Assembly (NCBI RefSeq): GCF_003634705.1
Contig: NZ_RBWU01000004.1
Location: 124,001 to 188,000, forward strand
Length of the DNA stretch: 64,000 nucleotides
Direction: 5' to 3'
Origin: Actinomadura pelletieri DSM 43383
GTDB taxonomy: Bacteria; Actinomycetota; Actinomycetes; Streptosporangiales; Streptosporangiaceae
Below the pieces are notes generated by a model. It was not told the DNA's origin. It saw only the letters and a list, made by a program, of their open reading frames with translations, and ran no database searches. Within the stretch, counting starts at the first letter, position 1; every line of letters begins with the position of its first letter. Below are positions 19,446-28,213 of this stretch, one piece after another. Both the position numbers and the translations under genes were made by a program.

Positions 19446-21364
19446 TCCGCGTCCGCGAGCAACGAGCCGAGCAGTTCACCGAGGATCCGCGGGCCGTGCT
19501 GGGTGAGGATCGACTCGAGGTGGAACTGCACGGATCGGAACCCCGCGCCGCGCAGCGCGTGCACCTCGCCCGTCCGGCGGCTCCGGCTGACCTCGACGGG
19601 CCGCCCCTCCCAGAGGACGACGTCGTCGTCGGCTCGCGCGGCGTAGGTGTTGTAGAAGCCCACGAGCTCCGACCGGCCGAACAGATCGATCGGCTTCTGC
19701 ACCCCCTGGTTGGGCACCGCGCGCCGCACGATCTCCAAGCCCAGCTCGGCCGCGAGGATCTGATGGCCCAGGCAGATGGACAGGAACGGGACGTCACCGC
19801 CGAGCAGCTCGCGGGTCAGCGCCCGCAACATGCCCATGCGCGGGTCCACGGTGTCGCGGGGGTCGCCGGGGCCGGGGCCGACGATGACGAGGTCGAATCC
19901 GTCCTGGGGGAGCGGCTCGTCGAACCGCCTGATCGTGGTCCGCAGGCCGAGGGCCCGCAACTGGTGGCCGAGCATCCCCATGAAGGCGTCCTCGTTGTCG
20001 ACGACCAGCGCGTGCCGCCCGTCGAGCGCCGGGTGCGGTCCTGCGCGGCGGGCCCCGTCGAGCCAGAACCGCGACAGGGTGGCGTTCCGGCCGCGCAGCG
20101 CCCGGCGCACCCGCGGATCGGCGGCCGGTGACGCGTCCGCCGCCCGCGTGGGCCCGCCCTGCGCTCCGGTGCCGTTCGCGGTGGCGCCGTCCGGCGTGAG
20201 GCCGAGCGCCGCGAGCATGCCCGCGGCCTTGGCCCGGGTCTCGGCCACCTCGGAGGCGGGGTCGGAGTCGCGGACGAGGGTCGCGCCGACACCGAGCCGC
20301 AGCCGCCCGTCGGCCGCCACCTCGGCCGTCCGGATCATGATCGCCGAGTCGAGCGTACGGCCGCCCGCCGGGTCGCGTCCGACCAGCGCGAGGACGCCGC
20401 CATAGTGGCCCCGGCCCGCCGTCTCGTGCCGGGCGATCACCCGGAAGGCGTTCTCGATGGGGCTGCCGGTGACGGTCGGCGCGAGCAGCGTCTCCCGCAG
20501 CACGTCGCGGACGTCGAGGTCGCCGCGTCCGGTCAGCACATATTCGGAGTGGGTCAGCCGCGCCATTTCCTTGAGATAAGGGCCGTGCACCCGACCGCCG
20601 TCGCCGCACATCCGGGCCATCATTTTCAGTTCCTCGTCGACCACCATATAGAGTTCGTTTGCCTCTTTCGGGTCGTGCAGGAACCTCAACAACCCGGAAA
20701 TGTCCGGGCCGGACGGAGGATGCCGGTAGGTTCCGCTGATCGGGTTCATCGATACGGTGCCGCCGGCCATGCCGACATGCAGTTCCGGGGACGCGCCGAC
20801 GAACGTCTGCGCGCCGGTGTGGAACAGGAACGTCCAGTACGCCCCGGACTCGCCGGCCAGCAGCCGCCGGAAGACGGCGAGTTCCGTCTGGACGGAACAC
20901 TCCTCCAACCGCGCGACGAACGTGCGCCTGATGACGAAGTTCGACCCGGCGCCCTGCCCGATCTCCTCGGCCAGCACGCGCCTGACGATCGCCGCGTACG
21001 CGTCGTCGTCAAGGTCGAAACCCGCGTCCGACACGCGCACGTCCCGGTCGGGCAGCGCCGCCAGTGCCGCGTCGCGGCTCAGTTCGGCCTGCTCGTGAAC
21101 CCGCATGGCCAGCAGCGGAGCGTGGTCGTCGCGGCAGGCGAACCCGCGCTCGGTGATCTGCCGGTACGGCACCGCCACGAGCAGGTCGTGCCGCGCGCCG
21201 TCCGCCCTGCCGTCCGCCCTGCCGGCCGCCGTGCCGTCCGGCAGCGGAAGACCGGCGAGGCCGTCCACGGGCACGACCTCGCCGGTCAGGACCTCCACCG
21301 GGGCGTCGCGCAGCGCGCCGGGCCGGTACAGCAGCGCGAAGGCATGCGAATCCGTCCCGAACAT
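19409..21364 (-). CDS. PhzE-like 2-amino-2-desoxyisochorismate (ADIC) synthase
   Basis: 651-residue fusion of a chorismate-binding domain (N-terminal, with GASPELHVGM, NPISGTYRHP, DEELKMMARMCGDGG, TGSPIENAF) and a C-terminal glutamine amidotransferase (Cys531 in ICLGHQILA; His615 and Glu617 in QFHLES). This architecture and order are those of PhzE, which aminates chorismate to ADIC. The ATG at 21364 has AAGGGGA upstream; the frame remains open for 51 more codons. Divergent from the aspartokinase operon, whose palindrome at 21515 lies in the shared intergenic region. Product goes to the PhzD-like enzyme at 29031. Confidence 0.93.
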   Translation of the reverse strand: MFGTDSHAFALLYRPGALRDAPVEVLTGEVVPVDGLAGLPLPDGTAAGRADGRADGARHDLLVAVPYRQITERGFACRDDHAPLLAMRVHEQAELSRDAALAALPDRDVRVSDAGFDLDDDAYAAIVRRVLAEEIGQGAGSNFVIRRTFVARLEECSVQTELAVFRRLLAGESGAYWTFLFHTGAQTFVGASPELHVGMAGGTVSMNPISGTYRHPPSGPDISGLLRFLHDPKEANELYMVVDEELKMMARMCGDGGRVHGPYLKEMARLTHSEYVLTGRGDLDVRDVLRETLLAPTVTGSPIENAFRVIARHETAGRGHYGGVLALVGRDPAGGRTLDSAIMIRTAEVAADGRLRLGVGATLVRDSDPASEVAETRAKAAGMLAALGLTPDGATANGTGAQGGPTRAADASPAADPRVRRALRGRNATLSRFWLDGARRAGPHPALDGRHALVVDNEDAFMGMLGHQLRALGLRTTIRRFDEPLPQDGFDLVIVGPGPGDPRDTVDPRMGMLRALTRELLGGDVPFLSICLGHQILAAELGLEIVRRAVPNQGVQKPIDLFGRSELVGFYNTYAARADDDVVLWEGRPVEVSRSRRTGEVHALRGAGFRSVQFHLESILTQHGPRILGELLGSLLADADQMKSMAPGFHR

Positions 21365-21514
21365 ATCGATCCCCTTCGCCTGCGACCGGAACACGCCTTT
21401 CGATACTGCGGGGATCGGAACGGGTCGCACAATGACGTGAAGCCGCCGGAACACGCGTTGGGCGTGTTCCCGGTAACGGATCACCGGTATTGGCGTGAAC
21501 ACCTTAATCGGCGG

Positions 21515-21561
21515 CACTACTCACGCGGGTAGTGGGCGGCCGGGCACCGCGCATTTAGCAT
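21515..21561 (+). promoter_or_regulatory. Cluster operator 2 and promoter of the aspartokinase operon
   Basis: Palindrome CACTACTC-ACGC-GGGTAGTG (21515-21534, one arm mismatch), nearly identical to that at 12028-12047, including the following GGGC. The -10 box TAGCAT (21556-21561) begins exactly 21 nt after the palindrome ends, as in operator 1. It may also serve the divergent phzE-like gene. Confidence 0.75.
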
Positions 21562-21594
21562 CGTGACACACCCGTTCGATGAGAGCGATGGAAA

Positions 21595-22872
21595 ATGACT
21601 GAGGATCTGCTGGTCCAGAAATACGGCGGCAGTTCGCTGCGGACGCTCGACCGCGTCCGGCACGCCGCCCACCGCGTCGCCGAGACCCGGCGGACCGGCG
21701 TGTCCGTGGTCGTGGTCGTCTCCGCGCGCGGCGCCCGGACCGACGATCTGCTGCGGCTGGCCGCCGACATCGGCCCGGCCCGTCCGGGCCGCGAACTCGA
21801 CCAGCTCCTCGCCACCGGCGAGTGCGAGTCGGCGGCGCTGATGGCCCTCGCCCTCGACGCGCTGGGCGTACCGGCGATCTCGCTGACCGGCCACCAGGCC
21901 GGGATCCGCGCCACCGGCCGGCACGGCGACGCGCTCATCTCCGAGATCGGCGCCTCCCGCGTGCGGGCCGCGCTGGACGGCGGCGAGGTCGCCGTCGTCA
22001 CCGGCTTCCAGGGGACGGACCGCGCCGGGGACGTCGCCACGCTCGGCCGCGGCGGCTCCGACACGACGGCCGTGGCGCTGGCCGCGCGGCTGCGCGCGTC
22101 GGCCTGCGAGATCAACACCGACGTGGACGGCGTGTTCACCGCCGACCCCCGCGTGCTGCCCGCGGCGCGGCGGCTGCCGTGGGTCCGGCCCGACGTGATG
22201 GCGGAGATGGCGTTCGCCGGGGCGCGGGTCCTGCACACCCGCTGCGTCGAGCTGGCCGCGATGGAAGGAGTCGAGGTGCGCGTCCGCAACGCCGCGTCCC
22301 GGGCGCCCGGGACGACCATCACCGAGCGGTGGGACGACCGGCCGCTGGAGACCCGCAGAGCCGTCACGGCGGTGACGCACGACACCGATGTCGCCCGCGT
22401 CCTGGTGCACTGCCGGGACGGCCGCCGCGACCTCGCCCCCGACGTGTTCGAGGCGCTCGCCGCCCACGGGACGGTCGTGGACCTGGTGGCGAGGTCCGGG
22501 CCCCACGAGCACGAGTTCCGCATGGGCTTCACGATCCGCCGCACCGAGGCCGACACGGTCCGGGCAGCGCTGCACGAGGTCGCGGTCGCGTTCGGCGGCG
22601 GCGTCCACGTCGACGAGAACGTCGGCAAGGTCTCCGTCGTCGGGATGGGGCTGCTCAGCCGCCCCGAGTACACGGCCACGCTCATGTCGGCGCTGGCCGC
22701 CGCCGGGATCCCGACGAGCTGGATCTCCACCTCCCAGCTTCGGCTGTCGGTGATCGTGCCGCGGGAGCGCACCGTCGAGGCCGTCGAGACCCTGCACCGG
22801 GAGTTCCGCCTTGACCGGAACGAGCCGCCGGACGTCGCGCCCGCGGACACCGGCCGTTCCGTCACCGTCTGA
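21595..22872 (+). CDS. Aspartokinase
   Basis: 425-residue aspartate kinase phosphorylating L-aspartate, first step to aspartate semialdehyde. N-terminal VQKYGGSSL, substrate loop GRGGSDTTAVALA, and tandem C-terminal ACT domains (about residues 260-400). In this operon it would supply aspartate semialdehyde to the GriI-like aldolase; aspartate-semialdehyde dehydrogenase is not in the window and would come from primary metabolism. A cluster-borne copy suggests escape from normal lysine/threonine feedback, which I cannot confirm from sequence. Confidence 0.93.
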   Translation: MTEDLLVQKYGGSSLRTLDRVRHAAHRVAETRRTGVSVVVVVSARGARTDDLLRLAADIGPARPGRELDQLLATGECESAALMALALDALGVPAISLTGHQAGIRATGRHGDALISEIGASRVRAALDGGEVAVVTGFQGTDRAGDVATLGRGGSDTTAVALAARLRASACEINTDVDGVFTADPRVLPAARRLPWVRPDVMAEMAFAGARVLHTRCVELAAMEGVEVRVRNAASRAPGTTITERWDDRPLETRRAVTAVTHDTDVARVLVHCRDGRRDLAPDVFEALAAHGTVVDLVARSGPHEHEFRMGFTIRRTEADTVRAALHEVAVAFGGGVHVDENVGKVSVVGMGLLSRPEYTATLMSALAAAGIPTSWISTSQLRLSVIVPRERTVEAVETLHREFRLDRNEPPDVAPADTGRSVTV

Positions 22873-22887
22873 GAGAGGCAGGGCCCA

Positions 22888-23712
22888 GTGGCTGTGCACA
22901 ACGCTTCGTTCGCTCGCGGTCTCCGGCTGCGCCGCCTGTTCCGGCACGGTGACGGGCGCCTGCTCGTCGTGCCGCTCGACCACTCCGTCTCCGACGGGCC
23001 GCTCCGCCGCGGCGATCTGGACGTCCTGCTCGGCGAACTCGCCGGGACGGGCGTGGACGCCGTCGTCCTGCACAAGGGCAGGCTCCGGCACGTCGACCAC
23101 GCCTGGTTCGGTGACATGTCGCTGATCGTGCATCTGAACGCCAGCACCCGCCTCGCCCCGGACCCGGACGCCAAGTACCTGGTCACCCATGTCGAGGAGG
23201 CGCTGCGGCTGGGCGCCGACGCGGTCAGCGTGCACGTCAACCTCGGGTCGCGGGAGGAGGCCCGGCAGGTCCGCGACCTGGCGACCGTGGCGGGGGAGTG
23301 CGAGCGGTGGAACGTCCCGCTGCTCGCCATGATGTACGCCCGCGGCCCGCGGATCAGCGACCCGCGGGCGCCGGAGCTGGTCGCGCACGCCGCGTCGCTG
23401 GCCGCCGACCTCGGCGCGGACATCGTCAAGACCGATTACGCCGGCACGCCCGAACGGATGACCGACGTGGTGCGCGCCTGCCCGATCCCGGTCGTCGTGG
23501 CGGGCGGTCCACGGCTGACCGAACCCGACGCGGTGCTGGCCAACGTGTCCGACGCGCTGGACGGCGGCGCCGCCGGGGTGGCTGTCGGCCGCAACGTGTT
23601 CCAGGCCGAGCGGCCCGGCCGGATGGCGGCCAAAATCGCGCGGCTGGTGCACGAGTCGCCGCGTCCCCCGGGCCACGACACGGTCGACGACCGCCTCGCC
23701 CTGACGCCCTGA
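22888..23712 (+). CDS. GriI-like aldolase (DhnA/class I FBA family)
   Basis: 274-residue class I aldolase. In the grixazone pathway GriI joins aspartate semialdehyde and dihydroxyacetone phosphate to a C7N precursor of 3-amino-4-hydroxybenzoate; archaeal relatives make a 3-dehydroquinate precursor. Visible residues: LLVVPLDHSVSDGP (Asp31), MMYARGP (Tyr150) and the Schiff-base Lys181 in DIVKTDY. The GTG start follows GAGAGAGG. It is flanked by aspartokinase and a GriH-like cyclase, the classical trio for the C7N unit. Confidence 0.9.
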   Translation: MAVHNASFARGLRLRRLFRHGDGRLLVVPLDHSVSDGPLRRGDLDVLLGELAGTGVDAVVLHKGRLRHVDHAWFGDMSLIVHLNASTRLAPDPDAKYLVTHVEEALRLGADAVSVHVNLGSREEARQVRDLATVAGECERWNVPLLAMMYARGPRISDPRAPELVAHAASLAADLGADIVKTDYAGTPERMTDVVRACPIPVVVAGGPRLTEPDAVLANVSDALDGGAAGVAVGRNVFQAERPGRMAAKIARLVHESPRPPGHDTVDDRLALTP

Positions 23713-23751
23713 CGCCCGCCGAGACCTCGACGTTCCGCTGAGGAGACACCT

Positions 23752-24855
23752 GTGAAACTGTGCTGGCTGGACATCCGCAACGCCGACGGGGCCAAGGAGG
23801 CGATCGTCGAGGAGGCCGTCCATCAGCGGGTGGACGCCATCGTGGCCGCCGACCCGGCCGACCTGGAACCGCTGCCCCCGACGGTGCGAAGGGTGCTCTT
23901 CCCGCACGACCGGGCGCTGCCGGAGAAACTGGAACCCGCCGACCTGGTCATCGTCGACCCGGCCCGGCACGGGGAGCCCGCCGAGCTGGCGCACCGGCAT
24001 CCCGGCGTCGAGTTCGGCCGGTTCGTGGAGATCACCGACGCCGACAGCCTCGACGACGCCTGCCGCTCGGCGCGCCACGAACAGTGGAGCCTGCTGCGGT
24101 TCCGCGACCCCACCAAGATCCCGCTGGAGATCGTGCTGGCCGCCGCGGCCGGAGCGGACGGCAGCATCATCACCGAGGTCGCCGACGTCCAGGAGGCGAA
24201 GATCGTCTTCGGGGTGCTCGAACACGGCTCCGACGGCGTGCTGCTCGCCCCGCACGCGCCGGGCGAGGCCACCGCCCTGCGGTCCGCCGCGGTCGGCGGG
24301 GCCGCCGACCTGTCGCTCGTGGAGCTGGAGGTCACCGGGATCCGGCGGGTGGGGATGGGCGAACGGGTCTGCGTCGACACCTGCACGAACTTCCGGCTGG
24401 ACGAGGGCATCCTCGTCGGCTCCCACTCCACCGGCATGATCCTGTGCTGTAGCGAGACCCACCCGCTGCCGTACATGCCGACCCGGCCGTTCCGTGTCAA
24501 CGCGGGCGCGCTGCACTCGTACACGCTGTCGGACAACGGCCGCACCAACTACCTCAGCGAGCTGTCGTCCGGAGGCAAGGTCCTCGCCGTGGACGCCTCG
24601 GGCCGGGCCCGCGTCGTCACGGTGGGCCGGGTCAAGATGGAGACCCGGCCGTTGCTGGCGATCGACGCGGTCGCGGCGTCCGGGGTGAACGTCAACCTCA
24701 TCGTCCAGGACGACTGGCATGTGCGGGTGCTCGGGCCGGGTGGCACGGTGCTGAACGTCACGGACCTGACCGCGGGCACGAAGGTGCTCGGTCACCTCCC
24801 GGTCGAACAGCGGCACGTCGGCTACCCGATCGACGAGTTCTGCATCGAGAAGTGA
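23752..24855 (+). CDS. GriH-like 3-amino-4-hydroxybenzoate synthase / 3-dehydroquinate synthase II
   Basis: 367-residue member of the AroB-prime family. GriH closes the GriI product to 3-amino-4-hydroxybenzoic acid; archaeal members make 3-dehydroquinate. Conserved stretches: LRFRDPTKIPLEIVLA, ERVCVDTCTNF, EGILVGSHSTGMILCCSETH, PYMPTRPFRVNAGALHSYT and NYLSELSSGG. GTG start with GAGGAG upstream. I favour 3,4-AHBA formation because actinomycetes already have a normal shikimate route and such pairs sit in C7N clusters; sequence alone does not exclude dehydroquinate synthesis. Confidence 0.88.
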   Translation: MKLCWLDIRNADGAKEAIVEEAVHQRVDAIVAADPADLEPLPPTVRRVLFPHDRALPEKLEPADLVIVDPARHGEPAELAHRHPGVEFGRFVEITDADSLDDACRSARHEQWSLLRFRDPTKIPLEIVLAAAAGADGSIITEVADVQEAKIVFGVLEHGSDGVLLAPHAPGEATALRSAAVGGAADLSLVELEVTGIRRVGMGERVCVDTCTNFRLDEGILVGSHSTGMILCCSETHPLPYMPTRPFRVNAGALHSYTLSDNGRTNYLSELSSGGKVLAVDASGRARVVTVGRVKMETRPLLAIDAVAASGVNVNLIVQDDWHVRVLGPGGTVLNVTDLTAGTKVLGHLPVEQRHVGYPIDEFCIEK

Positions 24856-24865
24856 CGGCGCCGAC

Positions 24866-25672
24866 ATGACGGACGACATGACCGCCGACATGACCGCCGA
24901 CATGACCGGGACGCCGGCGGGTCCCGTCCTGGACTTCCATGTGCGCCTGGCTCCCCGCCCGGGGGCCGCCGAGCGGCTCCTGGCGACGCTGGACGGGTGC
25001 GGCATCGACCGGGCGGTGGTGTGCGCGGGCGGCACCATCGACCTCGACCGGCTGTCCCGCCAGCTCGTCGAGGGCGGGCATGTCGAGACCGACGCGGGCA
25101 ACGACGCGGTGCTGGCGGCGTGCGCGGGCACCGACGGGCGTCTGGTGCCGTTCTTCTTCGCCAACCCGTACCGTCCGGCCGCGGACTACCGGGAAAGGGC
25201 CGCCGAGTTCCGAGGGTTGGAGGTCTCGCCCGCCGTGCACGGCGTCGCCCTCACCGATCCGCGCGTCCAGGCGCTCGTCGGCGTGGCCGCCGAGGTCGGC
25301 CACCCGGTGTACACGGTGTGCCTGGCGCGGCCCGGCGCGGGCGTCGCCGACCTGGTCGTCCTGGCCCGCCGGTTCCCGGACGTGGCCTTCGTGCTCGGGC
25401 ACGGCGGCGTCGGCAACATCGACCTCCACGCCCTCACCCTGATCCGGGACGAGCCCAACATTCTACTGGAGACCTCCGGCGGCTACACGTGCGTGGCCGA
25501 GGCGGCGCTGAGCCGTCTCGGCGCCGACCGGGTGCTGTTCGGCTCCGAGTACCCGCTCCAGCACCCCGCCGTGGAGCTGGCCAAGTTCCGGGTGCTCGAC
25601 CTGCCGCCGGAGCGGTGGCGCCAAGTCGCCTGGGACAACGCGCATCGTCTGTTAGGAGAGGAGAAGCCGTGA
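24866..25672 (+). CDS. Amidohydrolase-fold protein with altered metal site (BomN-like candidate)
   Basis: 268-residue protein of the amidohydrolase-2 type (TIM barrel). Expected metal motifs are changed: the N-terminal DxHxH reads DFHVR (Asp23, His25, Arg27), the mid-barrel His position reads PVYTVCLA, HGG is kept (His179), and the C-terminal FGTDYP reads FGSEYP (Glu228). A normal hydrolytic metal centre is therefore unlikely. In benzoxazole clusters such as A33853 an amidohydrolase-like enzyme works with a CoA ligase in ring closure, which fits its place beside the ligase. The N-terminus has four in-frame ATGs (24866, 24878, 24890, 24902) from a 12-nt repeat, so the start is uncertain. Confidence 0.78.
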   Translation: MTDDMTADMTADMTGTPAGPVLDFHVRLAPRPGAAERLLATLDGCGIDRAVVCAGGTIDLDRLSRQLVEGGHVETDAGNDAVLAACAGTDGRLVPFFFANPYRPAADYRERAAEFRGLEVSPAVHGVALTDPRVQALVGVAAEVGHPVYTVCLARPGAGVADLVVLARRFPDVAFVLGHGGVGNIDLHALTLIRDEPNILLETSGGYTCVAEAALSRLGADRVLFGSEYPLQHPAVELAKFRVLDLPPERWRQVAWDNAHRLLGEEKP

Positions 25673-26985
25673 CCGAGAGCAGCTCGGGCCTGCCCCAGCT
25701 CGGCCAGTGGAACGGGCCGGAGGATCTGCAGCGCCTGCAGGAGAAACAGCTCGCGCAGACCGTCGTGTGGGCGTCCCGGTCGCCGTTCTACCGCGACCGG
25801 CTGGACGCGGCGGCCCTCCCCACGACGGCCGCCGACCTCGCCGACCTCCCGCTGACCACCAAGCAGGACCTGCGGGACAACTACCCCTTCGGGATGCTCG
25901 CGGTCCCGCGTGAACGGCTCGCCACCTACCACGAGTCGAGCGGTACCGCCGGACGGCCCACACCGTCCTACTACACGGCGGAGGACTGGACCGACCTGGC
26001 CGAACGCTTCGCCCGCAAGTGGATCGGGATCTCCGGCGCGGACGTCTTCCTCGTCCGCACGCCGTACGCGCTGCTGCTGACCGGGCATCTCGCGCAGGCC
26101 GCCGGTCGGCTCCGCGGGGCGACCGTGGTGCCCGGCGACAACCGGTCCCTGGCGATGCCGTACGCCCGCGTGGTCCGCGTCATGCACGACCTGAGTGTCA
26201 CGCTGACCTGGTCGGTGCCGACCGAGTGCCTCATCTGGGGCGCCGCGGCGACCGCGGCCGGACACCGTCCGGGCGACGACTTCCCGGCGCTGCGCGCGCT
26301 GTTCGTCGGCGGTGAGCCGCTCACGTCCGCCCGCCGCGCCCGCATCAGCCGGATGTGGGGCGTGCCGGTGATCGAGGAGTACGGCTCCACCGAGACCGGC
26401 AGCCTCGCCGGGGAGTGCGAGCACGGCCGGATGCACCTGTGGGCCGACCGCGCGCTGTTCGAGGTGTACGACCCGCGGACCGGCGCCGTCTCCGCGGACG
26501 GCGAGGGCCAGCTCGTGGTCACGCCGCTGTTCCGCGAGGCGATGCCGCTGCTGCGCTACAACCTGGAGGACGACGTCTCGGTCTCGTTCGACGGCTGCGA
26601 CTGCGGCTGGGACCTGCCGACCGTCCAGGTCCTCGGCCGGGCGGCGTTCGGCCACCGGGTCGGGAACGCGACGGTCACCCAGCACCGGCTGGAGGAACTC
26701 GTCTTCTCCCTTCCGGACGCCTACCAGGTCGTCTTCTGGCGGGCACGGGCGGAACCGGACGCGCTGCGCGTCGAGATCGAGGTGCCGGAAGAACACCGGG
26801 AGGCCGCCCGCGCGCAGCTCGCCGCCTCGGTGCGGTCCGCGTTCGGCGTCGGCTGCGAGGTCACCGGGCTGGCTCCGGGAAGCCTCGTGCCGCACAAGGC
26901 GCTGACCACCATGCCCGACGTGGTGAAACCGCGAAGCCTCTTCGGACCCGACGAGGATTGGGGCAAAGCGCTCCTCTACTACTGA
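25669..26985 (+). CDS. PaaK-like aryl-CoA ligase / adenylating enzyme
   Basis: 438-residue ANL-superfamily enzyme. P-loop-like SSGTAGRPT (about residues 88-96), EEYGSTETG (A5-type motif) and a phenylacetate-CoA-ligase C-terminal domain. The segment KQDLRDNYPFGMLAVPRE is almost identical to that of the PaaK at 59.3 kb, so they are paralogues. The GTG start forms a GTGA overlap with the amidohydrolase gene. In benzoxazole pathways (BomJ, NatL2-type) such ligases activate the aminohydroxybenzoate; I infer that role. The substrate is not readable. Confidence 0.85.
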   Translation: MTESSSGLPQLGQWNGPEDLQRLQEKQLAQTVVWASRSPFYRDRLDAAALPTTAADLADLPLTTKQDLRDNYPFGMLAVPRERLATYHESSGTAGRPTPSYYTAEDWTDLAERFARKWIGISGADVFLVRTPYALLLTGHLAQAAGRLRGATVVPGDNRSLAMPYARVVRVMHDLSVTLTWSVPTECLIWGAAATAAGHRPGDDFPALRALFVGGEPLTSARRARISRMWGVPVIEEYGSTETGSLAGECEHGRMHLWADRALFEVYDPRTGAVSADGEGQLVVTPLFREAMPLLRYNLEDDVSVSFDGCDCGWDLPTVQVLGRAAFGHRVGNATVTQHRLEELVFSLPDAYQVVFWRARAEPDALRVEIEVPEEHREAARAQLAASVRSAFGVGCEVTGLAPGSLVPHKALTTMPDVVKPRSLFGPDEDWGKALLYY

Positions 26986-27016
26986 GGAGCCGACGACTAC
27001 CCCCGGGGGGAACGAC

Positions 27017-28213
27017 ATGGCGCAGTTGACGGTGGCGGTGGCCGGAGCCGGAATCGCGGGACTCACGCTCGCCGCCGCCCTCGACCGGCACGGAATCGAC
27101 TGCCACGTCTACGAGCAGGCCGAGCGGCTCGCCGAGGTGGGGGCGGGAGTGCAGGTGGCGCCCAACGCCACCCGGCTGCTGCGCCGCCTCGGCCTGGGCG
27201 ACCGCCTGAGCGCCGTCGCGGTCGCGCCGGAGGCGATCGAGGCGCGGCGCTGGGACGACGGCGCGCTGCTGCGGCGCACCCCGCTCGGCGACCTGTGCCG
27301 CCGCCGGTTCGGAGCGCCCTACTACACCCTGCACCGCGCGGACCTGCACGACGCGCTGCTCTCGCTCGTCCCGCCCGACCGGGTGCACCTCGGCGCCCGG
27401 TGCGTCGCCGTGACCCGGGACGCCGGGGCCGCGCGGCTGCGCCTGGCCGACGGGACGGCGATCACGGCGGACCTCGTCGTGGGCGCCGACGGCATCCACT
27501 CGGTCGTGCGGGAACACCTCGTCACCGACCGGCCCCACTACTCCGGGCACACGATCTACCGGGGTCTGGTCCCCGCCGAGAAGGTGCCCCACCTGCTCGA
27601 CGAACCGCGCGTCCGGTTGTGGTTCGGGCCGGAGCAGCACTGCGTGTGCTACCCGGTGTCGTCCGGTCGGCAGGTGAGCTTCGGGGCGACCGTCCCCGCG
27701 CCGGACTGGCGGGAGGAGTCCTGGTCGGCGCGCGGCGACGTCGCCGACCTCGCGGCCGCGTACCGGGGCTGGCACGCCGACGTCGCCGAGCTGGTCGGCG
27801 CGGCGGAGACGGTCGGCAGGTGGGCGCTGCACGACCGCGAGGGCATCGACCGGCTGGCCGCGGGACGGATCGCCGTCATCGGCGACGCCGCTCACCCGAT
27901 GCTGCCGTTCCAGGCGCAGGGCGCGAACCAGGCCGTCGAGGACGCCGTCGTGCTCGCCGTCTGCCTGTCCGGCGTGAACCCGGCAGACGGCCCCGATGCG
28001 CTGAGCGCGGCCCTGCGCCGCTACGAGGAGATCCGCCTGCCCCGGACCACACGGATCCAGCGCCGGTCACGCGACAGCGTGAAGACCTTCCACCGAACCC
28101 ACGACGACGCGCAGAACCATGACACCGCCGCACGGAACCCCTCGGTGCTGGAGGACTACCGGTGGTTGTTCGAGTACGACGCCGAGCAGGCCGCCATGAC
28201 CAGCGGGAGCTGA
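27017..28213 (+). CDS. FAD-dependent aromatic hydroxylase (salicylate hydroxylase-like)
   Basis: 398-residue group A flavoprotein monooxygenase. FAD-binding GAGIAGLTLAAAL at residues 11-23, DG motif VVGADGIHSVVR, and GDAAHPMLPFQAQGANQAVED near 290-310. Similar enzymes hydroxylate 3-amino-4-hydroxybenzoate in platensimycin and manumycin-type pathways or act on salicylate. Here it would tailor one of the two aminohydroxybenzoates. The stop overlaps the next start (TGATG). Confidence 0.88.
   Translation: MAQLTVAVAGAGIAGLTLAAALDRHGIDCHVYEQAERLAEVGAGVQVAPNATRLLRRLGLGDRLSAVAVAPEAIEARRWDDGALLRRTPLGDLCRRRFGAPYYTLHRADLHDALLSLVPPDRVHLGARCVAVTRDAGAARLRLADGTAITADLVVGADGIHSVVREHLVTDRPHYSGHTIYRGLVPAEKVPHLLDEPRVRLWFGPEQHCVCYPVSSGRQVSFGATVPAPDWREESWSARGDVADLAAAYRGWHADVAELVGAAETVGRWALHDREGIDRLAAGRIAVIGDAAHPMLPFQAQGANQAVEDAVVLAVCLSGVNPADGPDALSAALRRYEEIRLPRTTRIQRRSRDSVKTFHRTHDDAQNHDTAARNPSVLEDYRWLFEYDAEQAAMTSGS

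Noticed and set aside
21517..25164. 1215-residue open frame on the minus strand
   Set aside because: Antisense to aspartokinase, aldolase, cyclase and amidohydrolase genes; composition is the His/Arg/Gly-rich shadow typical of high-GC DNA and no family motif is visible.
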